A stretch of DNA of 64,000 bases. Source: Calditrichia bacterium (GTDB taxonomy: Bacteria; Calditrichota; Calditrichia; RBG-13-44-9; J075). This document shows positions 45,873-54,900 of the stretch, piece after piece. The DNA is taken from positions 310,001-374,000 of the forward strand of contig JANQQU010000093.1 of NCBI GenBank assembly GCA_028284905.1, given 5' to 3'. Made by a program: the position numbers and the translations under genes. Position 1 is the stretch's first letter. Each line of letters starts with the position of its first letter. Below the pieces are notes generated by a model, which made no database searches, had not been told where the DNA came from, and saw nothing but the letters and a program-made list of their open reading frames with translations.

Positions 45873-48428
45873 TCATTTCACAAACGTCACGCGGCGGGAG
45901 AGGCGGTGCGGACCGGCGGAAAGGCGAATCAGGTAAACCCCGGAGGAAACCAGCTGCTGCTGATCGTCCCGGCCATCCCAGCGGAGCAGGTAAGTGCCGC
46001 CGGCAAGGGTTTCGTTACTGAGCGTGCGGATCTTTCGCCCGAGCATATCAAAAACACTCACATCCACAGTCTGGCGGCGATGGAGCACAAATTCGATATT
46101 GGTTACCGGATTAAAGGGATTGGGATAAATGCCTTTCAGAGTAAACTGCTCGGCAATCGATTGATTCGGACCGGATATTGCTGTTAAATTGGAAACATCA
46201 ATATTAAACATACTGCGCCCATGAGTCGCGGCAGTTAAGGTGCGGGTCGGGGCATGCAGGGTTAAGTCCATTACACCGGCAGGGGGTAAATTGTCGCCAA
46301 GCATGGACCAGCTCGCCCCGGCATTGGTAGTGAGGTAGACACTAAGGTCGCTGCCCACATAATAAACCTCAGGATAGGCGGGATCGAAGCGCATGACCTG
46401 GATCGGCGCTTCGGGCAGATTGCTGCTGATGTCTGTCCAGCTTTTCCCTAAATTGGAACTACGGAAAATGTGCCCGACATATTCCCCGTCCCGAAAACCG
46501 GAAAAAGTGACAATAACCGTCGTCGCATTACTGGGATGGGCAACGACGCGGGTGACCCAGCGTTCCGGCAGATTTTGAGAAATTAGCGACCAGCTATTGC
46601 CACCGTTAATACTGACCCAAACATTGCCGTCATCGGTACCGGCGTATATGGTGTTGCTATTCACTGGTGAAACATCGATGGTGGTAATTGTGCCGAAATT
46701 GCTGTTCGGATAGGGACCATTGCTTAAGTCGTCACTAATCGGCTGCCAGCTGCTGGCGGCGTTTGTTGTGCGATAGATCCGCTGGGTGCCATAGTAAAGT
46801 ATGTCGCTGTCCGCCGGATCAATGACAAAAGGGGTCATCCAGTTATTACGGTCCGATCCGGAAATGCCGCTGGTAGCGTTGAAAAAATTATTCCCGCCAT
46901 TGGTCGATTTCGCAAGGTTCCCCCATTGTGACTCCGCATAAATAATATCCGAATTGTTCGGATCGACGATCACATAAAATCCATCCCCGCCGAGAATGCG
47001 TTGCCAGTTGTTATCGGAGCCGTCAAACGTGCGCAGGGTGCCGTTATCCTGGGTGCCGCCATAGAGTCGATGCGGATTGTTGAAATCGACAGTAGCCGCA
47101 TAAAACTGGCTGATCGGCAGTGTTTCGCTGTGCAGGGAGGTATTCGCGCCATTTTGGGACGAATAAAAGCCCCCGTCGTTACCAACATATACTTGCAGCG
47201 GATTTGCTGGATTGATCCAGATGGCGTGGTGGTCGACGTGCATGTCAGTGGCCCGCACGGTCCAGCTATCCCCGCCGTTAGTGGTCCGAAACATTTCCAG
47301 GCCAAGAACATAAGCGACATCGGCATTGGTGGGATCGACGTAAATATTACCGAAATACCAGCCAAAACTGCTGTAGACGCCGCTGAGCGCACCATCATTG
47401 ACTTGCTGCCAGTTGTCGCCTCCATTGGTGGTTTTATAAACGCCATAGAAAAAGCCTGGATGGTCCGCATAAATTGCGTAAATGGTTTGCGGATCGCTGG
47501 GGGCCAGTCCCAGTCCGATTCTGCCGATCGTTGATATCTGCGGTGGCAGACCATTCGTTAGCAGATCCCAATTATCGCCGCTATCGGTAGATCGGTAGAT
47601 GCCACTGGTAACGCCGCCGGCGACCCGTCGTTGGGGATAACGGATGCGTTCCCACATCGCAGCGTAAACATTGTTGGGATTTAGCGGATCAACGACCACA
47701 TCAATCGCGGCAGTGGAGTCCGATATAAAAAGTGATTGCGTCCAGCTTGCGCCGCCATCGCTGGAGCGATAAATGCCCCGTTCATTATTTTTCCCAAATA
47801 ATACCCCGGAAACTGCTGCAAAAATATTCAGCGGATTTTGTGGATCGATGGAAATCCGACCAATATGATGGGAATTGGGTAAGCCGCTATATTCCCAGGA
47901 AAAACCACCGTTGGTGGATTTATAAATGCCGGTACCGGGATAGGAGTCCGCATTGATATTCGCCTCGCCGGTGCCGACATAGATGATGTTGCGATTGGTT
48001 GGATCGATTGCCAGGGCACCGATTGACTGAGTGCCGACGTCATCAAAAAGCGGGGTCCAGCTTGTGCCACCGTTCTCCGTCACCCAGACACCGCCATTAG
48101 CGGCGCCGATATAAACCTGGTTGGGCGCTTCAGGATGGGCCGCCATGGCGGTTATACGCCCGCCGATATTTAGTGGACCCATCTGTTGCCATTGGCTGGT
48201 TTTCAGCGCGTTGTCCCGGCGCATTTTTGCCGCTTGCACCTGCGCTTCCTGCCAGGCCGTTATATTGATGCTGCTACCGGGAAAGCTGCGTTGCGTATAA
48301 AACCAGTCGTTCGGCTGTTTCGGTAGCGGAGTTTCTGGAGGAGATGAAAATGTCTGAAACAAATAAACGCCCCCTGCCAATGAAAGCAGTACTAATATAC
48401 CAATAATTCCCCGCCATTTTTTCTGCAT
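45873..48428 (-). CDS. Secreted Asp-box (BNR/sortilin-like) propeller protein with sorting domain
   Basis: 851 residues from ATG 48428; GGAG lies upstream, whereas the ATG 21 bases earlier has none. An N-terminal hydrophobic segment (WRGIIGILVLLSLAGGVYLF) exports or anchors it. The body consists of many Asp-box repeats of the form STNGGFSWEYSG, SSDGGASWTQS, TTNGGDNWQQV and STNGGNNFF, predicting one or two beta-propellers, similar to the VPS10/sialidase-like and YCF48-like proteins of this kind of bacterium. No sialidase catalytic Arg triad is evident. The C-terminal 80 residues are the sorting module (GIYPNPFNPVTNIEF, VFDMLGRKIRTL, ending V-T-F-V-K). Likely a surface or released binding protein or glycosidase-like protein; substrate unknown. 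Confidence 0.88.
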   Translation of the reverse strand: MQKKWRGIIGILVLLSLAGGVYLFQTFSSPPETPLPKQPNDWFYTQRSFPGSSINITAWQEAQVQAAKMRRDNALKTSQWQQMGPLNIGGRITAMAAHPEAPNQVYIGAANGGVWVTENGGTSWTPLFDDVGTQSIGALAIDPTNRNIIYVGTGEANINADSYPGTGIYKSTNGGFSWEYSGLPNSHHIGRISIDPQNPLNIFAAVSGVLFGKNNERGIYRSSDGGASWTQSLFISDSTAAIDVVVDPLNPNNVYAAMWERIRYPQRRVAGGVTSGIYRSTDSGDNWDLLTNGLPPQISTIGRIGLGLAPSDPQTIYAIYADHPGFFYGVYKTTNGGDNWQQVNDGALSGVYSSFGWYFGNIYVDPTNADVAYVLGLEMFRTTNGGDSWTVRATDMHVDHHAIWINPANPLQVYVGNDGGFYSSQNGANTSLHSETLPISQFYAATVDFNNPHRLYGGTQDNGTLRTFDGSDNNWQRILGGDGFYVIVDPNNSDIIYAESQWGNLAKSTNGGNNFFNATSGISGSDRNNWMTPFVIDPADSDILYYGTQRIYRTTNAASSWQPISDDLSNGPYPNSNFGTITTIDVSPVNSNTIYAGTDDGNVWVSINGGNSWSLISQNLPERWVTRVVAHPSNATTVIVTFSGFRDGEYVGHIFRSSNLGKSWTDISSNLPEAPIQVMRFDPAYPEVYYVGSDLSVYLTTNAGASWSMLGDNLPPAGVMDLTLHAPTRTLTAATHGRSMFNIDVSNLTAISGPNQSIAEQFTLKGIYPNPFNPVTNIEFVLHRRQTVDVSVFDMLGRKIRTLSNETLAGGTYLLRWDGRDDQQQLVSSGVYLIRLSAGPHRLSRRVTFVK

Positions 48429-48841
48429 CGCGATATTTGCTCCATACATTTTTAAATAGTCTATTTTTATAGATAATTAATGATATGAAAAAAATCAATA
48501 ACGAAATCAGGGATTAGACGGTTACTAACCTAAGAAAATTCTGAATACCCTGCTGCCCTATCTTAAACACCCCTGTACACTTTCCTCCAATATTAATAAA
48601 AAACCATAAACGGTTTTAGTTTTCTTAATCCATAATTAATATATGTTTAAGTCCCTAAAATATAATCTGGTATACCATTTGTCTATTAACACACTAAAAC
48701 TAATAACTGATAACTGATAACTGTCCACTGATAACTGATAACTGAAAACTGCCAGCATTCACCGGGATGTAAAACAACCGCACCAAAACTGTAACATCAC
48801 CGGAATAATATTGAGCGAACCTAAAACTGATTGGGAGAAAA
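48429..48841. other. Divergent intergenic region with AACTGAT heptad tract
   Basis: About 410 AT-rich bases between the BNR gene (leftward) and the LacI-type fragment (rightward). 48701-48751 is a period-7 tract of the AACTGAT/ATAACTG type (TAATAACTGATAACTGATAA and on), unlike the CGTTGAT tracts elsewhere. No gene, terminator or known RNA was found. Promoters for both flanks are expected. Confidence 0.65.
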
Positions 48842-49447
48842 ATGAGAAACAACAAGCGAGTAACCATCAAACATATAGCCCAGGTAATGGATGTATCTCC
48901 GGCAACTGTCTCGAAAGCCTTGCGGGGCAGCAAAGAAATATCCCGGGAAGTGCAGGGTAAAATTCGCGATTATGCCCGCAGAATCGGCTACCGCCCGGAT
49001 CTAATCGCGCGAGCCCTTTCCAGCCGACAAAGCGGCATGCTTGGTGTATTAGTGCCGAATATGCAGGATAACCTTTATGCAAAATTAACGATCGGCATCA
49101 ACGAACAGGCGCGCCGGCGCGGTTTTTTCCCAATGCTGACGCTCAGTGAAAACAGCCTGGAAAATGAGCGCAGCAGCCTGGAACTCTTTTTTGATCTGCG
49201 GGTAGACGGTGTCATTCTTACTCCGTCAGCAAATATTGCCAGCCTGGATATTTACCGCCCCTATGAAGAAATGGGATTGCCGATTGTCTATACCGGAATG
49301 AATATAAACGCACCACAAAACGATCGCCTGGTCGTGGATGTAAACATTGCCCTGGAAGCAGCGAAAGATGGCGCCAATGCCGCCAATCTGCTGATCGATA
49401 CCATCCAACGCCGTAACCGCATCACCCAACGCCGGGACGCCGTCTAA
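48842..49447 (+). pseudogene. Truncated LacI-family transcription regulator
   Basis: 201 residues, whereas LacI-family repressors have about 330-350. The N-terminus is a complete LacI HTH and hinge (VTIKHIAQVMDVSPATVSKALRGS... RPDLIARALSSRQSGMLGVLVPN). The first half of the periplasmic-binding-protein-like sensor follows (FFPMLTLSENSLENERSSLE, VDGVILTPSA, GLPIVYTGMN). Homology fades around residue 185 (LLIDTIQRRNRITQRR) and the frame stops, so the second sensor subdomain is missing, and repeat-rich DNA follows. It could still bind DNA but not an effector in the normal way. RBS GGGAGA is good. Either a decayed gene or a deliberately short form. Confidence 0.65.
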
Positions 49448-49751
49448 AAAATCGTTGCCTTTTATGCCGAAGGCATTACATAGCTCTAGCCAGACACCGC
49501 CAACGGCGGCGTCCGGCGGAAAAAAGCCACCATCCCAAACGCAACAAGCCCGCGAAACACGCAAAAGATGCTGAACTTCAACACCAGCAAATTTCGTGTG
49601 CCTCGCGGGCAAGAGTGTTCTGCCTTTTCTGGTCGCGAAGCACGCAAAAGATGCTAAAAGAAATGCCTAGCAAATTTCGTGTGCTTCGCGAACCGGCAAC
49701 TTTGTGTTACCAGATTGTTGCTGTCAGTTACCTGACATGGTTTTAAAAAAC
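49448..49751. repeat. Repeat-rich spacer with two 57-nt palindromic units
   Basis: Units at 49551-49607 and 49634-49690 have the same length and the same ends (CGCGAAACACGCAAAAGATG... TTTCGTGTGCCTCGCG, and CGCGAAGCACGCAAAAGATG... TTTCGTGTGCTTCGCG), with the ends of each unit complementary. Before them lie ATGCCGAAGGCAT and CCGCCAACGGCGG palindromes (about 49463-49520). No gene seen. Confidence 0.8.
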
Positions 49752-51098
49752 TTACTCAGTGACTGCTTTGCTGCTACGTAATGCCAACCAACCGGCGATA
49801 CCGGAGATCAACGATGCGGCCAGAATCCCAACCTTGGAAACATCCAACAATGCCGACTCTCCAAAACCAAGCATCGCAATAAAAAGAGACATTGTGAAAC
49901 CAATACCTGCAAGGCAGCTGGCGCCGTAAATCTGCCGCCAGGAGATTGAAGCGGGCAACTCTGCCAAACCGCTTCTTACTGCCACCCAGGAGAATAAGGT
50001 GATACCGATTTGCTTACCGAAAAAGAGACCGAAAATAATACCCAGGCTGACCGGATGACTTAAGGCGGCAAAGAAATCGTTTTGCAGCGCCACCCCGGCA
50101 TTGGCAATCACAAATACCGGCACGATAAAGAAGATTACCCAGGGATGAAGCGCGTGCTCCAAACGATGCATGGGGGTCTCGGCCCGCTCGCAGGAAACCG
50201 CCATGGCATGAATCGCTGCCTGCTGATCCTCGGTTAATTGATTTCCGGAATGCTCCTTGCCGAATTTCCGAAAGGCATTGAGGATATTTTCTCCGGCGCT
50301 GATAAACTGCTCACCGCTAATCCGTGGCCGGCCGGGAATGGTCATCGCCAGTAGAATACCAGCGATGGTCGCATGCACACCGGATTTCAGGAAGGCTACC
50401 CACAAGGCAATGCCGGGGATGAGATAAACCAGGGTATGGCGAACGCCGAGTCGATTTAACATTACCAATACTGCGAAAATAGCTCCTCCGATACCAAGCG
50501 CCGTCCAGGAGAGTTCAGCGGTGTAGAAAAAGGCGATTACCAGCACTGCGCCGATATCGTCGATGATTGCCAGGGCAGTCAGGAATATTTTTAAGGCCAG
50601 CGGGACACGCTTGCCCAGCATGGAAAGTACCCCAAGCGCAAAAGCGATGTCGGTTGCCATGGGAATACCCCATCCGCCGGCACCGTCACCACCGGCATTA
50701 AATGCGACATAAATTAATGCCGGCACGACCATGCCACCGATCGCCGCGGCAATTGGTAGAGCGGCTTTTCGCATGGAGGAGAGCTCCCCCATCATAATTT
50801 CCCGCTTAATCTCCAGACCGACCAGAAAGAAGAAAATTGCCATCAGTCCGTCGTTAATCCAGAGCACTAGTGGTTTATTCAGTACAAACTCACCAAATCC
50901 CACGGTAAAGGGCGTTTTAAACAGATCTGAATGGGCGGCTGCCCAGGGAGAATTTGCCCAGGCCAGGGCTATGATGGTACAGGCCATCAGTAAAATGCCC
51001 CCGGATGTTTCCAGCTTAATGAAAGACTGGATAGGCTGCAGTATCTTCTCCGCTGGTGTCGGGGGAAGTTTTCCGGTTAATTTTGTTGTGTCTTTCAT
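49752..51098 (-). CDS. nhaA: Na+/H+ antiporter NhaA
   Basis: 448 residues from ATG 51098, directly after TTTGGAGGAGAC (strong RBS). A frame to 51182 would run into the attenuator hairpin and is not used. About 12 membrane helices. NhaA signatures: WINDGLMAIFFFLVGLEIKRE, the paired aspartates in LAIIDDIGAVLVIAFFY (ion-binding site), GIPMATDIAFALG and the C-terminal GIGFTMSLFIAMLGF. It exchanges internal Na+ or Li+ for external protons at the inner membrane. Regulation: the gene is preceded by a structured leader with a terminator and its own promoter (see separate entries). Confidence 0.96.
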   Translation of the reverse strand: MKDTTKLTGKLPPTPAEKILQPIQSFIKLETSGGILLMACTIIALAWANSPWAAAHSDLFKTPFTVGFGEFVLNKPLVLWINDGLMAIFFFLVGLEIKREIMMGELSSMRKAALPIAAAIGGMVVPALIYVAFNAGGDGAGGWGIPMATDIAFALGVLSMLGKRVPLALKIFLTALAIIDDIGAVLVIAFFYTAELSWTALGIGGAIFAVLVMLNRLGVRHTLVYLIPGIALWVAFLKSGVHATIAGILLAMTIPGRPRISGEQFISAGENILNAFRKFGKEHSGNQLTEDQQAAIHAMAVSCERAETPMHRLEHALHPWVIFFIVPVFVIANAGVALQNDFFAALSHPVSLGIIFGLFFGKQIGITLFSWVAVRSGLAELPASISWRQIYGASCLAGIGFTMSLFIAMLGFGESALLDVSKVGILAASLISGIAGWLALRSSKAVTE

Positions 51099-51161
51099 TG
51101 TCTCCTCCAAATGTGTCTCTGGTATATACGCCGCTTTTCTTTTCCAGACAAATTCGTACGC

Positions 51162-51207
51162 AAAAAAGCCAGCACGGTTCACCCTGGTTGGGGTATCATG
51201 CTGGCTT
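51162..51207 (-). terminator. Attenuator hairpin in the nhaA leader
   Basis: On the minus strand AAGCCAGCA pairs with TGCTGGCTT, enclosing an inner ACCCC/GGGT helix, followed by six T residues. It lies between the promoter and the nhaA start (64 bases before the ATG), so it must be bypassed for nhaA expression. Confidence 0.8.
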
Positions 51208-51320
51208 ACACTTTAGCTGGCCAGGGCCCTCTAAATCGTCACCCAGATTTAAAATCGAAATTGCTCATTCAGATGCCTGCTTTGCCAGGGTGGCACATCA
51301 ATCATCTCGATCAGCAGTGA
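51208..51320 (-). ncRNA. Candidate cation-sensing riboswitch / structured leader of nhaA
   Basis: About 110 transcribed bases precede the attenuator. CACCCTGG (minus strand of 51285-51292) is perfectly complementary to CCAGGGTG inside the attenuator (minus strand of 51180-51187), and GGGCCCTGGCC (near 51219-51229) can compete for the same bases. Mutually exclusive pairing of this sort is the hallmark of a transcriptional riboswitch. The nhaA-I and nhaA-II RNA motifs, reported to sense Li+, precede such genes, and a sodium class is also known. I cannot match the consensus from memory, so class and ligand are open. Confidence 0.55.
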
Positions 51321-51325
51321 AAGCA

Positions 51326-51355
51326 AATATACGCATTTTGAGAAAAAAGTTGCAA
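51326..51355 (-). promoter_or_regulatory. Predicted promoter of the nhaA leader transcript
   Basis: Minus strand: TTGCAA (51355-51350), 18-base spacer, TATATT (51331-51326). The start site would fall near 51319, just ahead of the structured leader and after the DUF2294 gene stop. Confidence 0.55.
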
Positions 51356-51362
51356 AGTTTTT

Positions 51363-51734
51363 TTAACTTTTTCCAATAAGGGTATTTTCCAGATTCTTTT
51401 CCAAAACAAAAATGAATACCCGTTCGCCGGATTTCGCGCTAATGTCCGTATGAAGCGCAACAACCTTCAGTCCGGTCTTTTCTGCAACCAGGCTTTCAAG
51501 GAGTGGGCGGGAGCTTTCGATCAGGCGCATGCGCATTTCCTTGATCAAACGGGCACCATCCGACTGTTTGGCGAGGGTTTCTTCTGCCGGGGTTAGGATA
51601 CCTTTCAGACGAATTAATACCATGTCCTGGATAATAAACGTGCGGGACTCCCGGGGGCCACGACCGAGGTAATCTTTTTCAAATTGGGTAATGGCATTGC
51701 TGATGTCTGCTTCTAGTTGACCTTTGGTTTTCAT
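51363..51734 (-). CDS. DUF2294 family protein
   Basis: 123 residues matching the DUF2294 pattern closely: KGQLEADISNAITQFEKDYLGRGPRE, IQDMVLIRLKGILTPAEETLAK, IESSRPLLESLVAEKTGLKV and LHTDISAKSGERVFIFVL. Small, soluble, full length for the family. Function is unknown; it has been annotated as related to Na+-translocating decarboxylase subunits, which I would not rely on. It lies just upstream of the nhaA promoter on the same strand, with its own weak RBS (GAGA). Confidence 0.82.
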   Translation of the reverse strand: MKTKGQLEADISNAITQFEKDYLGRGPRESRTFIIQDMVLIRLKGILTPAEETLAKQSDGARLIKEMRMRLIESSRPLLESLVAEKTGLKVVALHTDISAKSGERVFIFVLEKNLENTLIGKS

Positions 51735-51935
51735 ATGTCTCGTGGTTCGTTATTTGTTGATCGCCTGCCCCTACAGGGTTGTTAATTTTTTCTTCGGAAA
51801 TTAAAATGGGGTAAGAAATTGGCTGTTGCAATTCAATTGATTTTTTTTCCAATGGTTTTTGCCGCCTGAGGCCGCCGTTGGCAGGCTCTCTTTTGTGTAA
51901 TGCCTTTGGCATAAAAAACGAAGAACGAAGAACGA
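51735..51935. repeat. Heptad tracts flanking palindromes
   Basis: The left tract (about 51740-51765: CGTGGTT, CGTTATT, TGTTGAT) and the right tract (51917-51935: AACGAAG, AACGAAG, AACGATT) are in opposite orientation. The right one touches the stop codon of the second hybrid sensor. Between them lie GCCTGAGGC and CCGCCGTTGGCAGGC palindromes and AATGCCTTTGGCAT. No gene seen. Confidence 0.7.
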
Positions 51936-54900
51936 TTATTTTCCCATTTTTTTTTCGTATTCCTTTGGTAACATACCAAACTGTTCGCGAAAAGCTTTCG
52001 CAAAATAGGAAAGATTGTTAAACCCGACATCGTATGCGACTTCCGATATGTTGCCGCTATGTTGCTGAAGCAATTGGGCTGCACGTTTCAAGCGGAGCGT
52101 GCGAATAAACATACTTGGGGATTGATCGGTGAGCGCTTTCAGTTTACGATGCAGCTGCATGCGGCTCATGCCGATTTCTCGGGAAAGTAACTCGACGCTG
52201 AATTCTTCATCAGCCATTCGTTCTTCGACAATCTCGATGGCTTTTTTCAGGAATCGTTCATCGACCGGCGTAACGGTAATTTCGCTTGGCGCTACCTGGA
52301 TAATTTCTTTGCTGAAACGCTGACGGAGCAGCTGGCGCTGTTCGATCAGATTCTTCACCCGGGCAAGCAGCTCTTTTGCCACAAACGGTTTGACGAGGTA
52401 ATCGTCCGCGCCCAGTTCCAATCCTTCGATCTTGCTGCCGCTGCTGGATTTCGCGGTCAGGAGAATCACCGGCACATGACTGGTGCGGGCATCTTTCTTA
52501 AGGGCATCGCAGAGTTGATAGCCATCCATTCGGGGCATCATAACGTCACTGATAATCAGGTCCGGCATCATTGCTAATGCTTTTTCCAGACCTTCCCGGC
52601 CGTCTTCTGCTTCACTGATTTGGTAAAGATTACTGAGATGATTATGAATGTAATTGCGCATATCAGCATTATCCTCGACGATGAGCAGGGTCGGTGCATC
52701 CTTGTCTGCTATCGGGGATGATGTTTCTATCGGTTCATCTTCAGCAACATCCGGGGCGATTTCCGCGATGTCTACGGCAACCATTTCATCCGGGGACATG
52801 TAATCGACAATTTCTTCATCGTTAAGATGAGCTTTACCCAGTGGTAAAGAGACGATAAAGGTGGTGCCTTTACCAACGGTGCTTTCTGCAGTAATTTCTC
52901 CATGATGTAAATCGAGGAATTCCTTCGCCAAAGCCAGACCGATGCCGGTGCCCCGTTGCTTTTTAGTGTAGGATTGATCTACTGTATAAAACCGCTCGAA
53001 GATCAATGATAATCGCTCTGCCTCGATGCCGGGACCGGTATCGCTGATGCGCACTATCACTGTGTCGGCTTCTTCGCCGGGTGACGTCTTCGCCGAACTT
53101 AAATCTACTGCAACGCTGATTTTTCCATCAGCGGGTGTAAATTTAAAGGCATTAGAGAGGATGTTAACAAACACTTTATCAAGCTTGTCCGGGTCAAAAT
53201 ACATTTCCAACGCATCATTTTCTGCTTTATCGGAATGATACTCCAGGGCAATCCCTTTTTGCCGGGCCAGCGATTCGAAGGAGAAAACCTGCCCGCGCAG
53301 AAAGGCCAGGAAATCGTCGGGACGTGCTTCCAGAATCATTTTGCCATCTTCCAGCCGGGAAAGGTCGAGAAGCTGATTGATCAGGTTTAGCAGTCGCCGC
53401 CCGTTCCTTTGCATCATGCCCAGTTCGTGCTGATCATCCTGCCCGGTGAAACGCTGGCGGAGATTGTCGATCGGTCCGAGAATCAGGGTTAGTGGCGTGC
53501 GGAATTCGTGAGAGATGTTGGCAAAAAAACGCGACTTTAGTTTATCTAATTCCTTCAGTTGCTCCGCCTGTTCCGCCAGCTGATTTTTCTGCTCGCGAAT
53601 TTGTGCAGTGCGCTCAACGATGATTCCTTCCAGCTCCTTTGCCTTCTCTTCCAGGTAACGAATGCGATATTTGAACACGCTGCCGATCGCTGTAAAAGCG
53701 AGGATGCCGTATAGCAAATAGGCCCACCAGCTGCGATACCAGGGTGGGAAAATTTTGAAAGCAAATACGGCTTCTTCCCCCAAGTGCCCGTAAACATTCT
53801 TCGCCCGCACCCGAAAACGGTAATCGCCCTCGGAAAGATTGGTGAAGTTGACCTTGTTTTCCGAAGACCAGCCGGACCAATCCTCGGCAAATCCTTCGAG
53901 TAAATGCTGGAATTTATTCGCTGATTCGTTGTCAAAGTAGGGGGCAGCATATTCAAACGTGAGAGCATTGAGTGCATAGGGAAATTGAAATGCCCGGGGG
54001 AGATGCAACCAATTGCTACCCTTTAGCAAACTGGAATCATTACCGATGGTTACGGCGTTGATCAGGGTAGGAAAATCGTTTTGATAATTGCGCTTGACCT
54101 CTGGATCGTAGCGTATAAGACCGTTATCGCCGCCGAACCAGACAGTCCCATCTTCATCCGGATAAATCGCATTTATCTGCGAAAAGGGAATGCGGCGAAA
54201 CGGGGTTGCATCCAATTGATATCGTCCGTTTTTTCCCGGATAAGCTGCGATGATTTCGTATTTCTGGTTTTGCAACCACAGGTTGTTGTCGGCATCCTTC
54301 GCCATCCGGAAAATCTGGCGCTGTTCTTTATTGAAATCCGGATGAAGCGTGGAGTCGTGATGAAAATGATTGCCGGCGTTATCGTAAGTAAAAATCCCCG
54401 ATTGTGAATTTAAAAAGATTTTTTCATTAATCGCATAAGGGGAAATTTCTATACCTCCCGGCAGGCCATTCGCTTCGCCAAATCTGCTGATTTGTATTGA
54501 ATCAACCCCCGATTGTGCCGACGAAATGTTTTGAGGAAATGATAATCGGATGACCCCATTTTTACTGGTACCCAACCATAAATCACCGGCAGGATCTTCG
54601 GTGATGGCGGTAATTTGTTCGTCGATTTCCGGAAAGCGTCGTTCAAATACCCATTGTTGATTGTTGTTAAGGTAAAGTGAAATGAGGCCGTTGATGAGTC
54701 CCGCATAAATCCTTTTACTGTTACTGGCCGGCCGATACAGGCTATATGCGCTACCTGAATAGAGACGTCTGCCAATATTGTTGTGCAGAACATATACTCC
54801 TCTGGCGGAGGACGCAGCAATCAACCCTTTCTGAGTAGAGAGCAAATCCTGACATAGCGCCGGTAGGGCAGAGATTTCTTCAAAACGCTCCGTACCGGCT

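Noticed and set aside
45750-46187. Rightward open frame of 145 codons overlapping the BNR gene end
   Set aside because: It lies antisense to the sorting module of the BNR protein and its N-terminal part is repeat DNA; no ribosome site or family resemblance.
49547-49700. Two similar units separated by a spacer, as in a minimal CRISPR array
   Set aside because: Only two units, each palindromic over its whole length with variable loops, spacing of 26 bases and no cas genes; this is a dispersed palindromic repeat.
51098-51182. Longer NhaA start at 51182
   Set aside because: The added residues are encoded by the attenuator hairpin; the ATG at 51098 has a strong GGAGGA site and matches the family length.
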